Below, piece after piece: positions 42,611-51,332 of a DNA stretch of 56,701 nucleotides. The position numbers and the translations under genes were made by a program. The notes beneath the pieces were generated by a model. It was not told the origin of the DNA and did no database searches. It saw only the letters and a list, made by a program, of their open reading frames with translations. How positions within the stretch are numbered: the first letter of the stretch is position 1; each line of letters begins with the position of its first letter. The DNA is from Scatosoma sp045537295. Its GTDB lineage: Bacteria; Bacillota; Clostridia; Christensenellales; Borkfalkiaceae. The stretch lies in the NCBI GenBank assembly GCA_045537295.1, contig JAZSPG010000050.1, positions 1 to 56,701 on the forward strand, read 5' to 3'.

Positions 42611-43609
42611 ATGAAATATGCGGATTTGCGAAAATTCACTGATGAAAACGGGGCGCAATCTATTTATTTATTCGAGGGCGAGGAGGTCTTTTTCAGAGAA
42701 AAAGGCGAGGCGTTTATAAAGTCCAAATTCGTCCAAGAACCTATGCTGGATTACGCGTCGTTTGAAGGGAACGCGTTAAAGGGCGAGGGGATAAAAGTGT
42801 TGACGGACGCTTGGAACAGTTTTCCGTTCGTCAGTCAAAAACGCTTGGTGCGCGTTCGGGAATTTTACCCTACCGAAAAGGAATACGAAAGCTATTTGAA
42901 ACGCTTTTTCGAAACCCCGTCGCAAAGCGGTATTTTGCTAATCGTCAACAGCACGAAAACCAAAATGGGAAACGCGAAACTTTCTTCGAAACCCAACGTA
43001 ACGCTTATCGACTGTTCGCGCGCGGACGAAGAAACGATAAAAAAATGGATATACGTCACCTGCAAACGCGAGGGCGTATACGCGGACGGCGTAACCTGCG
43101 GTAAAATCGCCTCGTACTGCGTTTTGGATATGGCGAGAATCGCGATGGAAACGGAAAAACTTTTGGGTTATTGCAGAGCCGAGGGTTTGGAAAAACTCAC
43201 CGACGAGGTGGTGGACGCGCTTGTGTACCCCGACGCCGAGTATAAAATTTACGAGCTGGCAAACGCATTGTCGCGTAAAAATTACGGTGCGTTTATGCGT
43301 ATTGTCAACGATTTATCCACGAAAGGCTTTAACGAATTATCCTTGCTATCCGCGCTCGCCTCGCATTTTAAGACGGTGTACGAGGTTTCAATGGCGAAAG
43401 GGAGCGACAGGGAGGTTGCGGTATCGCTTGGGTTAAAGGAATTTGCGGTGCGAAAAAACCGTGAACAAGCAAGCGGGCTGACTTCGGCACAACTTTTGAA
43501 AATTTACGGGGATATTTACGGCGCGATAAGCGAGATAAAATGCGGAAAACTTACGCCGTCGTCCGCACTCAAAAAGGTAATCGCGGTATTATTTTTTGCA
43601 AATTGCTGA
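42611..43609 (+). CDS. holA: DNA polymerase III delta subunit
   Basis: HolA is the clamp-loader subunit that opens the beta clamp. The 332-aa protein shows YLFEGEEVFFREK near the N-terminus (the YLFxGxExxL-like opening), SQKRLVRVREF and a C-terminal helical domain with ALSRKNYGAFMRIVNDLS and ASHFKTVYEV. No Walker A is present, as expected for delta. The start follows AGGAGG. It succeeds comEC, the usual Firmicutes order, although rpsT, often next, is absent. Confidence 0.9.
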   Translation: MKYADLRKFTDENGAQSIYLFEGEEVFFREKGEAFIKSKFVQEPMLDYASFEGNALKGEGIKVLTDAWNSFPFVSQKRLVRVREFYPTEKEYESYLKRFFETPSQSGILLIVNSTKTKMGNAKLSSKPNVTLIDCSRADEETIKKWIYVTCKREGVYADGVTCGKIASYCVLDMARIAMETEKLLGYCRAEGLEKLTDEVVDALVYPDAEYKIYELANALSRKNYGAFMRIVNDLSTKGFNELSLLSALASHFKTVYEVSMAKGSDREVAVSLGLKEFAVRKNREQASGLTSAQLLKIYGDIYGAISEIKCGKLTPSSALKKVIAVLFFANC

Positions 43610-43636
43610 AAAGATAAAAAAAGTTGAAACAAACGC

Positions 43637-43665
43637 TTTATTTTTTGCAGAATATTTTATATAAT
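43637..43665 (+). promoter_or_regulatory. Probable promoter of cdaA
   Basis: TATAAT at 43660-43665 with a weak TTTATT 17 bases upstream at 43637-43642. The cdaA start is 46 bases downstream of the -10, behind GGAGG. Confidence 0.45.
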
Positions 43666-43710
43666 AATGGTAAGGGGATTTGATATTTCCTTATATTTAC
43701 GGAGGTTATT

Positions 43711-44592
43711 ATGGCAATCAACTTATTGTCGATAAGCGATAGATTGAGCCTGCTCAAAGACAGGCTCGTCGGGTTTTTCGCCGATTTTCAGGTGATTTTC
43801 GGCGTGGAAATTTTTTGCTTTTTCCTGCTGATTTTCTTCGTTTCTAAGGTTTTAAGGGATAACGACGCAACCAAGCTTATGTTTATTTACTGGTTGCTTA
43901 TCCTGCTTAGCGGAGCGTTGAATATCTTCGCGGAAACGCTAATCGATACGCGGTTTTTCCTGTTCTTCATTATTCTCATTTCGGCGTTTATGCTTATTTT
44001 GTTCAACGTCGAAGTGAAAAAGAGCTTGTGGGACGTCCACACGGTTAAGGACGGTTCGACGGAAAAATTATTAGGCGGGAACGCGGAAATCCGTCCGCAA
44101 GCGGACACGGAGCGTTGTATTACCAACATCATCAAAGCCTTGCAAAACATGTCGAAAAACAACGTGGGCGCGCTTATCGTTTTGTCAAAAGGTAGCCTGC
44201 CCAAACAGGTCTTGCAAAGCGGTGTGGAAATCGACGCGGAAATATCTACCCAGCTTATTGAGGGCGTGTTCTTCCCCAAAGCCCCGTTGCACGACGGAGC
44301 GCTCGTTATTCACGGACACAAAATTCAGTCGGCGGGTTGTTTCTTGCCGTTGACGCAAAAGACGAGCTATCCCAAGGAATACGGTACGCGTCACCGCGCG
44401 GCTATCGGCATAACGGAAGTCGCCAACGTTATCTCGTTGGTGGTTTCGGAGGAAACGGGGATTATTTCCATTGTCAAACAGGGCAATGTAACGCGGTATG
44501 CAGATTACGATATGTTGACGGACGCGTTAAAGGATTATTACTGGCAAGAAATGCCGTTGACGGACAAAAAACGCGGAGGTAGCGCAAGATGA
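43711..44592 (+). CDS. cdaA: Diadenylate cyclase CdaA
   Basis: CdaA makes c-di-AMP, which controls potassium and osmotic balance in Gram-positive bacteria. Three N-terminal membrane helices (about residues 27-47, 56-72, 79-98) precede a DAC domain (about 125-260) with the catalytic PLHDGALVI and GTRHRAAIGI motifs. The length of 293 aa is normal. Its stop overlaps the next small ORF (ATGA), in the place where cdaR, its regulator, normally lies. Confidence 0.95.
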   Translation: MAINLLSISDRLSLLKDRLVGFFADFQVIFGVEIFCFFLLIFFVSKVLRDNDATKLMFIYWLLILLSGALNIFAETLIDTRFFLFFIILISAFMLILFNVEVKKSLWDVHTVKDGSTEKLLGGNAEIRPQADTERCITNIIKALQNMSKNNVGALIVLSKGSLPKQVLQSGVEIDAEISTQLIEGVFFPKAPLHDGALVIHGHKIQSAGCFLPLTQKTSYPKEYGTRHRAAIGITEVANVISLVVSEETGIISIVKQGNVTRYADYDMLTDALKDYYWQEMPLTDKKRGGSAR

Positions 44593-44696
44593 AATTTATG
44601 CAATTTTTGAAAAAAGTATTTATCTCGAAATTTTGGATAAAAGCGCTGTCTTTGCTGTTGGCGCTGTTCGTGGTGGTTTTGCTTAATATAGGCTAA
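44589..44696 (+). CDS. 35-aa membrane microprotein, probable remnant of CdaR (YbbR) reduced to its anchor
   Basis: The ATG overlaps the cdaA TGA (ATGA), so translation is likely coupled. The product is 35 aa: a short basic N-terminus (MKFMQFLKKVFISKFW), then one hydrophobic helix (ALSLLLALFVVVLLNI) and a stop. CdaR proteins start with just such a sequence (a lysine-rich segment, then a K-(I/A)-LSLLLAL helix) before their extracellular YbbR domains, and cdaR follows cdaA in Firmicutes. The YbbR domains are missing here, and the 43 bases before lysC cannot hold them. Whether the anchor alone is functional is unknown. Confidence 0.6.
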   Translation: MKFMQFLKKVFISKFWIKALSLLLALFVVVLLNIG

Positions 44697-44739
44697 GGTA
44701 AGAGAATTTGAGAGAAATTGAGGGTTGTGAGGAATAGTT

Positions 44740-46068
44740 ATGGCAATTAAAGTATGTAAATTCGGCGGTACTTCAATGGCGGACGGAAACGTCATTTTAC
44801 AGTCCGCAAAAATCGTAGAGGCGGATAAGGAACGCCGTTACGTCGTCGTTTCCGCGCCGGGCAAACGCTTCGGCGGGGATATTAAAATGACCGATTTATT
44901 GTATAAATGTTCGGACGAATACGAAAGCGGGGATTTAGAGGCTTTTAAGCAAACTTTTGCAAAAATCCGTACCCGTTTTTTAGGCATTGAAAAGGAAATC
45001 GGCAAAGATTTGGATATGCAATCGGCGCTGGATTTGGTCGAAAAAGAAATTTTAGCCGGCGCAGGCAGAGATTATTGTGCGTCGCGCGGTGAATACCTCT
45101 CGGCAAAAGTTATGTCGGCGGTTTTGGGTGTACCGTTTATTGACGCAACCGAGTTCGTGCGGTTTGATAAGGACGGTATTTTAGACGAAAAAACCTTCGA
45201 TTTAGCCAATCAAGTACTTTCGCAATACCCGCGCGCCGTAATCCCCGGTTTTTACGGTTTGGGTTATGACGGAAAGGTAAAAACCTTTTCGCGCGGTGGC
45301 GGGGACATTTCGGGCTCTATCGTTGCGCGCGGTGTGATGGCGTCTTTGTACGAAAACTGGACGGACGTGAGCGGTTTTTACGCTTGCGACCCGCGTATCG
45401 TCGATTCGCCCGCTTGGATTTCCGAGCTTTCGTACGAGGAGCTTAGAGAACTTTCGTATATGGGCGCGAACGTGTTACATAGCGAATCTATCTTCCCTGT
45501 AAAAAGCGCGGGTATCCCTATCCGTATCTGCAACACCTTCCGTCCGCAAGACGCGGGTACTTATATAGTAAAAAATTCCACGCGTAATTTCAGGGAAAAC
45601 GTCGTTACGGGCGTTGCGGGGAAAAAGGACTTTACCGTTATTTCCTTGGAAAAATCTATGATGAACAACGAAGTCGGGTTTGTGCAAAAGGTGCTTGCGG
45701 TTATCGGCAAACACGGTGTTTCGTTCGAGCATTTACCCTCGGGCGTAGACACGATGTCCCTTGTTATCGACAACGCGTACCTCAAAAACGGCGTTCAGCA
45801 AATACTTATCGAGGAAATCAAAGAGGCGGTGCATCCCGATAAAATTTATACGCACGAAAATATCGCGTTAATCGCGACCGTGGGTTACGGTATGGCGAAA
45901 AATATCGGTACTTCCGCACGGTTGTTTACGGCAATTTCCAACGCAGGTATTAACGTGATTATGATAGACCAAGGTTCGAGCGAAATGAACATTATCGTCG
46001 GTGTGGAGAACGCCGATTGCGCGGGTTGTATCTCGGCAATTTATAATGAGTTTTTCAAAAAGGGCTAA
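44740..46068 (+). CDS. lysC: Aspartate kinase
   Basis: Aspartokinase phosphorylates aspartate at the head of lysine, threonine and methionine synthesis. The 442-aa monofunctional form has KFGGTSMAD (residues 7-15), TFSRGGGDISGSI (about 184-196), DPRIV, and two C-terminal ACT domains (about 305-440) for feedback control. With only 43 bases upstream of the start, there is no room for a lysine riboswitch, so regulation is probably allosteric. It lies behind cdaA and the microprotein. Confidence 0.94.
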   Translation: MAIKVCKFGGTSMADGNVILQSAKIVEADKERRYVVVSAPGKRFGGDIKMTDLLYKCSDEYESGDLEAFKQTFAKIRTRFLGIEKEIGKDLDMQSALDLVEKEILAGAGRDYCASRGEYLSAKVMSAVLGVPFIDATEFVRFDKDGILDEKTFDLANQVLSQYPRAVIPGFYGLGYDGKVKTFSRGGGDISGSIVARGVMASLYENWTDVSGFYACDPRIVDSPAWISELSYEELRELSYMGANVLHSESIFPVKSAGIPIRICNTFRPQDAGTYIVKNSTRNFRENVVTGVAGKKDFTVISLEKSMMNNEVGFVQKVLAVIGKHGVSFEHLPSGVDTMSLVIDNAYLKNGVQQILIEEIKEAVHPDKIYTHENIALIATVGYGMAKNIGTSARLFTAISNAGINVIMIDQGSSEMNIIVGVENADCAGCISAIYNEFFKKG

Positions 46069-46072
46069 ACTT

Positions 46073-46930
46073 ATGAATATTTATACGGTGGACTTACAAA
46101 AACAATACGGCTTAAAAGGCGGGCTTCTTTCGGTGCTGGCGGTAGATTATCCTTGGGATAATAAAGACAGCGCGCCGAACTGGAAACGCCCCGCGGTAAT
46201 CGTTGTGCCGGGCGGTGGCTATGCATTTACCAGCAAACGCGAGGCGGAAATAGTTGCGCTAGAATTTTTAGCGCGCGGTTTTCACGCGTTCGTACTCAAT
46301 TATTCGGTCGCTGGGGAAGAGGGATATTGCTATCCCGAACAGCTTATCGAGCTGGGCGCGTCGGTGGATTATATCAAAAAGAACGCCGATACGCTTTGCG
46401 TAAACAAGGACGAGGTGTTCGTCGTCGGGTTTTCGGCGGGCGGACATTTAACGGCGAATCTTGCCGTGGAATATGCGTCCGTCAGCGAAAAAGCGGGGCA
46501 AACGCTGGATTGTAAACCGACGGCGGTAGGGCTTGCATATCCCGTTATTTCTAAAATCCACGGTCATCAAGGCTCGTACGAATACTTGCTTTACGGGTAT
46601 TCGGACGAGGCAAAAGCAGAGCTTTTGAAAACCTTGAACTTAGACGAGGCGGTAAACGAAACCACCGCGCCCGCATTCATTTGGGCGACGGGGCTGGATA
46701 GCGTCGTGCCTAGCGACAACGCGCTTCGTTTTGCGATGGCGTTGGATAAACACAAGGTCGCGTACGAATTGCATATATACCCCCGTTGCGACCACGGCGC
46801 GTCCACGGGTAAGCTGGAAATCAATACCGTTTGGGAGAACGCGTCGGTACACGATTATAAGCGTATATCCAAATGGCTGGACGATTGCGTAGAATTTTTC
46901 AGTATGTACTGCGTAGAATCGCTTTCATAA
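46073..46930 (+). CDS. Alpha/beta hydrolase (esterase, BD-FAE/acetyl-xylan-esterase-like)
   Basis: From ATG 46073, four bases after the lysC stop, the protein is 285 aa with no signal peptide. It has an oxyanion motif VVPGGGYAFTS, nucleophile Ser in VVGFSAGGHLTAN (about residues 121-133), an acid residue near ATGLDSVVP and catalytic His in CDHGASTG (about 241-248). These fit cytosolic carbohydrate or small-ester esterases of the ESTHER BD-FAE type. The substrate cannot be deduced, although the GH39-like enzyme in the same window hints at plant-sugar metabolism. A bidirectional terminator follows. Confidence 0.85.
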   Translation: MNIYTVDLQKQYGLKGGLLSVLAVDYPWDNKDSAPNWKRPAVIVVPGGGYAFTSKREAEIVALEFLARGFHAFVLNYSVAGEEGYCYPEQLIELGASVDYIKKNADTLCVNKDEVFVVGFSAGGHLTANLAVEYASVSEKAGQTLDCKPTAVGLAYPVISKIHGHQGSYEYLLYGYSDEAKAELLKTLNLDEAVNETTAPAFIWATGLDSVVPSDNALRFAMALDKHKVAYELHIYPRCDHGASTGKLEINTVWENASVHDYKRISKWLDDCVEFFSMYCVESLS

Positions 46931-46941
46931 AAAACGAAAGG

Positions 46942-46979
46942 AAAAGCGTGGCTTGAATAAAGCCACGCTTTTGATTTTT
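46942..46979. terminator. Bidirectional terminator between the esterase and the lipoprotein gene
   Basis: AAAAGCGTGGCTT pairs perfectly with AAGCCACGCTTTT around a five-base loop. T-rich tracts occur on both strands. Confidence 0.88.
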
Positions 46980-47000
46980 AGGATATATGCTCTAAATAGT

Positions 47001-47981
47001 TTAACCGATAAAATTCGCTTGCGTTAAGGTGTAAACCATAGTACCCAAGCCATACGAAATCGGCGCTTCGTATCTAAGCATTACGTTGCGGTATTTATTG
47101 TTATTCGCGTCGGTGGTTTTTGCAATCCATACCGTCTGCGATTGCCCCGCGTTTTTCGCGTTAATGCTAAGCGTAATCGGATAATAGGAAATATCGTCCT
47201 TAATTTCCTTGTTCTCGTCTACCGATTGAAAGGTGAAATCGTCTGCAACGGATAAAGTATTGATAGTCGCTTTGATTTGCTGAACGGCTTCTGAATAGGG
47301 CGCGTACACGAGCAAGGTAGGCGAAGTCGTCGTGGTGGGGTTAATCCCGCGGAGCGCGAACAAAAGCTGTTCGTTGTCTAAATACGAATATTTTTTCGCG
47401 TCCTTATCGCTAATTTCGATTGTATTCGTCATCTTGTAACCCGCGTCGTTTTCCGTCTTTAACAGGTTGTAAACGGTAGCGCTGTCGCTAGCATAATCCA
47501 CCACGGCTTTGGTGTGCGTTTTCCAACCGTTAAAATCGGTGTTTGCGTCAATTTCGCTGTTGACGGGAGAATGGCTTATAATTTCCTTTTCCGAATACAC
47601 GGGCTTTAACGCGTTTGCGGAATTTTGAAATATCACTTTTGAAGTAACGCTGTCTTGGAGCGCAGGGCTTTTCCCCGTTCCGTAATCGTACACCGCCGTC
47701 ACGGCAAGCGAAGTGGTGTAGATGTAGTTGTTACCGTCTTTTTCTAGCTTGGTGGTGTAAGTACCCGTATAATCCGCCGAGTAATATCTTGCCGAACCCG
47801 CGTCCGCGGTGTTCGTGGTTACCTTATAGGTAAGCTCTTCTAAAACGGTAGCGGAAGGGGTGTTCATATCCTTATGCCAGTATTCGCTGAACTGTACCTT
47901 TTGGTTGTTGTTGGTACACGAGGCGAAAAGCGACGCACCCGCAAGTAAAGCGGTGAATGCCAAAATACTTTTTCTTTTCAT
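47001..47981 (-). CDS. Lipoprotein of unknown function
   Basis: The N-terminus is a lipoprotein signal: basic MKRKS, a hydrophobic stretch and the lipobox LFASC, with Cys at about residue 22, followed by TNNNQK. The remaining 300 residues are beta-rich and Thr/Ser/Asn-rich, with no domain I recognise. The protein is probably anchored on the outer face of the membrane. It is the only gene on the minus strand in this region, with its own near-consensus promoter. Confidence 0.8.
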   Translation of the reverse strand: MKRKSILAFTALLAGASLFASCTNNNQKVQFSEYWHKDMNTPSATVLEELTYKVTTNTADAGSARYYSADYTGTYTTKLEKDGNNYIYTTSLAVTAVYDYGTGKSPALQDSVTSKVIFQNSANALKPVYSEKEIISHSPVNSEIDANTDFNGWKTHTKAVVDYASDSATVYNLLKTENDAGYKMTNTIEISDKDAKKYSYLDNEQLLFALRGINPTTTTSPTLLVYAPYSEAVQQIKATINTLSVADDFTFQSVDENKEIKDDISYYPITLSINAKNAGQSQTVWIAKTTDANNNKYRNVMLRYEAPISYGLGTMVYTLTQANFIG

Positions 47982-48046
47982 AGTTTTTGTTCTACCTTTA
48001 CCGCGAAAACGCGAAGTTTTCGCTTAAAAATTTCCTTAACGGTATT

Positions 48047-48075
48047 ATTATACCACATATTTTCAGATTTGTAAA
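48047..48075 (-). promoter_or_regulatory. Sigma-A promoter of the lipoprotein gene
   Basis: On the minus strand TTTACA (48070-48075) and TATAAT (48047-48052) are exactly 17 bases apart, 65 bases upstream of the start codon. Confidence 0.75.
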
Positions 48076-48115
48076 AACAAAATACCGATTTCTTAAAAAT
48101 TCTTGTGAAAAAAAG

Positions 48116-48145
48116 CTGAAATTTTCCCTATAAATATGTTATAAT
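48116..48145 (+). promoter_or_regulatory. Probable promoter of addBA
   Basis: TATAAT at 48140-48145 with CTGAAA at 48116-48121, 18 bases apart. A GAAAGGAG ribosome-binding site and the addB ATG at 48181 follow. Confidence 0.55.
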
Positions 48146-48180
48146 AGTAATAGGTAAGTAAAAATGAAAGGAGCGCGTAA

Positions 48181-51100
48181 ATGTTGACGGCGATTAAAGC
48201 GTACACCCTTTCCGAGTGTATGGAAATTATGTCAAGCTACGCTCAACAAAGCGAAGCGCTTGGCGGGCGCAATTTAATATTTTGCGAGGACAGGCTCACG
48301 CTTATAGCCGAGCGCGCTTTGACGGCGCGTATGGGCGGTAGCTTTTTCTCTACCGTATCCACTTTTTCAAGGTTTTTGAAAAAGAACGAGGCGGTGCTGA
48401 GCAAGCAAGGCTCGGTGATGGCGGTTGGGAAGATAATGACCCGCTTACAACGGGAAAATAAATTGCAGTGTTTTACCTCGGAAACGGGTATAGGTAACAA
48501 CGCCAAGAGTATTTACGAAACCTTGGCGCAGTTTTCCGCGTCCGAAATCACGGGCGAGGTGTTGGACGAAAGCCTTGCGCTATTAACCGACGAGGTATTA
48601 AAGAAAAAAATCAAGGATTTGAGCGAGATTTATAAAGAATACGCGCGTTATTTATCCGAAAACGGCTTAAAGGACGAAAGCGGGTATCTTTCTATGCTTC
48701 CGTCCGCAATCCGCGCGCATAAAAATTTGAACGAAACGACGGTGTTTTTCGTTTGCTATTCCTCGTTCACCGCGCAAGCGGTAAAAACGCTTCGTGCGTG
48801 TATGGAAACGGCGAAAAGCGTCGTGGGGATTTTTTGCGGTGGCGACGAGGATATTTACACCAACCGCGCGTACAACTGTTTTTTACGCACCGCCGAGGAA
48901 TACGGCAAGGTCGAGGCGCTGGATTTGGGTACGCGGTTAGACGGCGAGGCAGAAACTTTACGCAAGGGCTTGTTTAACCCTGAACGCCAAACGGAAAGGA
49001 TAAAAACTACCGCAATCCGTACCTTCGAGGCGGAGGATAAAACCAACGAAGCGGAATATATCGCCGTGCAAATCCGCCGTTTGACAGCGGAAAACGCAGG
49101 GTTAAAATACCGAGATTTTGCGTTGCTCGTACCGTCGGTAGCGGAGTATTCCCTGCCGTTAAAAAAAGCGTTGGAGGAATACCGTATTCCCTATTTTATC
49201 GACGAAAAACGCTCGTTGAAAACGCATCCGCTTTCGGTGTTTTTGCTCGATTGCTTGCGCGTGGTAAAGGAAAAGTTCTCGCCCGTAGCCGTGCAATCGC
49301 TTACGCAAAACTACTTTTTCGGCGAGAGCGACGAATACCGTAACTATTTATTAAAATTCGCCAACTACCGCGGTGGCGCGAAACGCGAGATAAAAACGGG
49401 CGAGGCGGTGACAGGCGCGTTCGATTTGGAAAAATTGCAAGCGGGCAGACAGCGCTTGCTTTTGGCGACGCAAAATATCCGACCGCGCGCAAGCGGTGGG
49501 GAATACTGCGCGGTGATTAGGCGCATTTTACGGGATTTTCACACGGAAGAACGGTTGATAGAGCTTTGCGAAAAAATCGAGTTAGAACAGCAAAAGAGTT
49601 ATCTTGCGAAGATAGACAAAAAATTAGACGAGCTGTTGATAGAGGCGGAAAAGTTACTTGCCCAAACGGAAATGACGGTGGGCGAGTTTTCCGCAGTGCT
49701 TTTAGACGGTTTGGACGCGACGGAAATTTCGCTCATACCCTCGAAAGCGGACGCGGTGTTTATCGGGGATATATCCGAGAGCCGAATTGAAAAGGTGCGC
49801 GTTTTGTTCGCGCTTGGAATGACGGAAGAAGTTCCGCGCGCAACCAGCGATACGGCAATCGTTTCGGATAAGGAAATATCCAAACTTGCCGAGGTAAAAA
49901 CGCTGTTAGAACCCACCGTTGCGGAAGTGAATTTGCGCACCCGCGAAAGCGTTTGCTTGAATTTATGTACCTTTACGGATAGACTGTATTTATCCTATCC
50001 GTTGTCCGCGGACGGAAACGAACCCGCCGTCAGCGAAATATTTCATTATTTGGACGGTATGTTTTGCGCAAAAGACGGCGGTGCGCTCACACGAGTGAAA
50101 GACTTTACCGACGGGGATTTTCCGTATATTTGTAGCGCACCCACACCCGCGGTTAGACGGTTGTTGATAGAAAAAAATATCTACGAAAACACCAAAGCAA
50201 ACGATGGTAAACGCGCCTTAAAAGCCAAGGCAAGACACTCGTCGCTATTCACCTCGCTGGATAAGTTAAGCGTTCGGCATAAACAGGAATATTTATCCAA
50301 AGGTATGGGGCAGGTATGCGTTGAACGGGGCGAAGAACTATTTTTCCGCGACGGAAAAATATCCCCGACGGCACTTGAAGGGTACTTTTCTTGCCCGTTT
50401 AGAAACTTTGCCGAACGGGGCTTGAAATTAAAGGAACGAGACGAAACGGCGGTGCTTGCCGTGGATACGGGTAATTTCGTACACGAGCTTTTGGAGATTA
50501 CGACGAAACAAGCCGAAAGTATAAGTTCGGAAGAAGAACTGTACGCGTTCGCAATCCGCGAAGGCGAGAAGTTATTGCAAAAACCTATTTACGCCTCGCA
50601 GTCGGACACCGCGCCCGGAAAATTCTTTTCTCAAAGATTGTTAGAGGAAGGCGCACAAGTCGCACTCGCCGTGTTCCGTCAAATAAAAAATTCCGAATTT
50701 ACCGTAGAAGAAACGGAGAAAAGCGTGGCGACGGAAACGCTTCGCGGGAAGATTGACCGCGTGGACGGTACGCAAAAATTCGTGCGCGTGATTGATTATA
50801 AAACGGGCGCAATCGACGATACCGCGGGTTCGTATTATACGGGCAGGAAATTACAAATGCAACTGTATATGTCCGCGCTCAAAGGCGAAAGAATACCTGC
50901 GGGCGTGTTCTATTTCCCCGCATCCGTGGAATATACGGACGGCGACGAGGGTAGGTTTAGAATGAAAGGTTTCTTAAACGGCGACGAGGACGCGCTTCGC
51001 GCGGGCGATAAAACGCTGACCGAGGCGGACAAGCAAAGCGAGTATTTCCCCGCGTCTTTGAAAAATAACGCGCGTAGCAAACGGGTTATGCCTGAGGAAG

Positions 51101-51330
51101 TTTTCCGCGATTTCCTCGATTATTCGGTGTACGCGTCCCGTCAGGCGTGCAAGGAATTGAAAGAGGGGTATATCGCGCCCTCACCGTACGGAACGGGCTG
51201 TCAATACTGTAAATTCGGCGGTATGTGCGGGTTTAACAGCGAAAAGCGCGCACCGAGAAGCGAACCGAATATCGAGCCTGCGGAAATCGCGGAAATCGCG
51301 AGAACCGCGCGCGAGGGTAGGGAGGATTAA
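48181..51330 (+). CDS. addB: ATP-dependent helicase/nuclease subunit B (AddB/RexB)
   Basis: AddB is the second helicase-like subunit and 5'-strand nuclease of the AddAB double-strand-break resection enzyme. The C-terminal PD-(D/E)xK nuclease is visible as GKIDRVDGTQ and VIDYKTGAID (about residues 855-880). It is framed by the iron-sulfur cysteines in YFSCPFRNF (about C737) and GCQYCKFGGMC (about 1006-1015). The length of 1049 aa is normal. The N-terminus lacks the Walker A GRxGSGKT seen in B. subtilis AddB, so it is closer to the RexB type in this respect. addA follows two bases after the stop. Confidence 0.92.
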   Translation: MLTAIKAYTLSECMEIMSSYAQQSEALGGRNLIFCEDRLTLIAERALTARMGGSFFSTVSTFSRFLKKNEAVLSKQGSVMAVGKIMTRLQRENKLQCFTSETGIGNNAKSIYETLAQFSASEITGEVLDESLALLTDEVLKKKIKDLSEIYKEYARYLSENGLKDESGYLSMLPSAIRAHKNLNETTVFFVCYSSFTAQAVKTLRACMETAKSVVGIFCGGDEDIYTNRAYNCFLRTAEEYGKVEALDLGTRLDGEAETLRKGLFNPERQTERIKTTAIRTFEAEDKTNEAEYIAVQIRRLTAENAGLKYRDFALLVPSVAEYSLPLKKALEEYRIPYFIDEKRSLKTHPLSVFLLDCLRVVKEKFSPVAVQSLTQNYFFGESDEYRNYLLKFANYRGGAKREIKTGEAVTGAFDLEKLQAGRQRLLLATQNIRPRASGGEYCAVIRRILRDFHTEERLIELCEKIELEQQKSYLAKIDKKLDELLIEAEKLLAQTEMTVGEFSAVLLDGLDATEISLIPSKADAVFIGDISESRIEKVRVLFALGMTEEVPRATSDTAIVSDKEISKLAEVKTLLEPTVAEVNLRTRESVCLNLCTFTDRLYLSYPLSADGNEPAVSEIFHYLDGMFCAKDGGALTRVKDFTDGDFPYICSAPTPAVRRLLIEKNIYENTKANDGKRALKAKARHSSLFTSLDKLSVRHKQEYLSKGMGQVCVERGEELFFRDGKISPTALEGYFSCPFRNFAERGLKLKERDETAVLAVDTGNFVHELLEITTKQAESISSEEELYAFAIREGEKLLQKPIYASQSDTAPGKFFSQRLLEEGAQVALAVFRQIKNSEFTVEETEKSVATETLRGKIDRVDGTQKFVRVIDYKTGAIDDTAGSYYTGRKLQMQLYMSALKGERIPAGVFYFPASVEYTDGDEGRFRMKGFLNGDEDALRAGDKTLTEADKQSEYFPASLKNNARSKRVMPEEVFRDFLDYSVYASRQACKELKEGYIAPSPYGTGCQYCKFGGMCGFNSEKRAPRSEPNIEPAEIAEIARTAREGRED

Positions 51331-51332
51331 AA

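Noticed and set aside
44697..44739. Lysine riboswitch upstream of aspartate kinase
   Set aside because: Only 43 bases separate the previous stop from the lysC start, far too short for that riboswitch.
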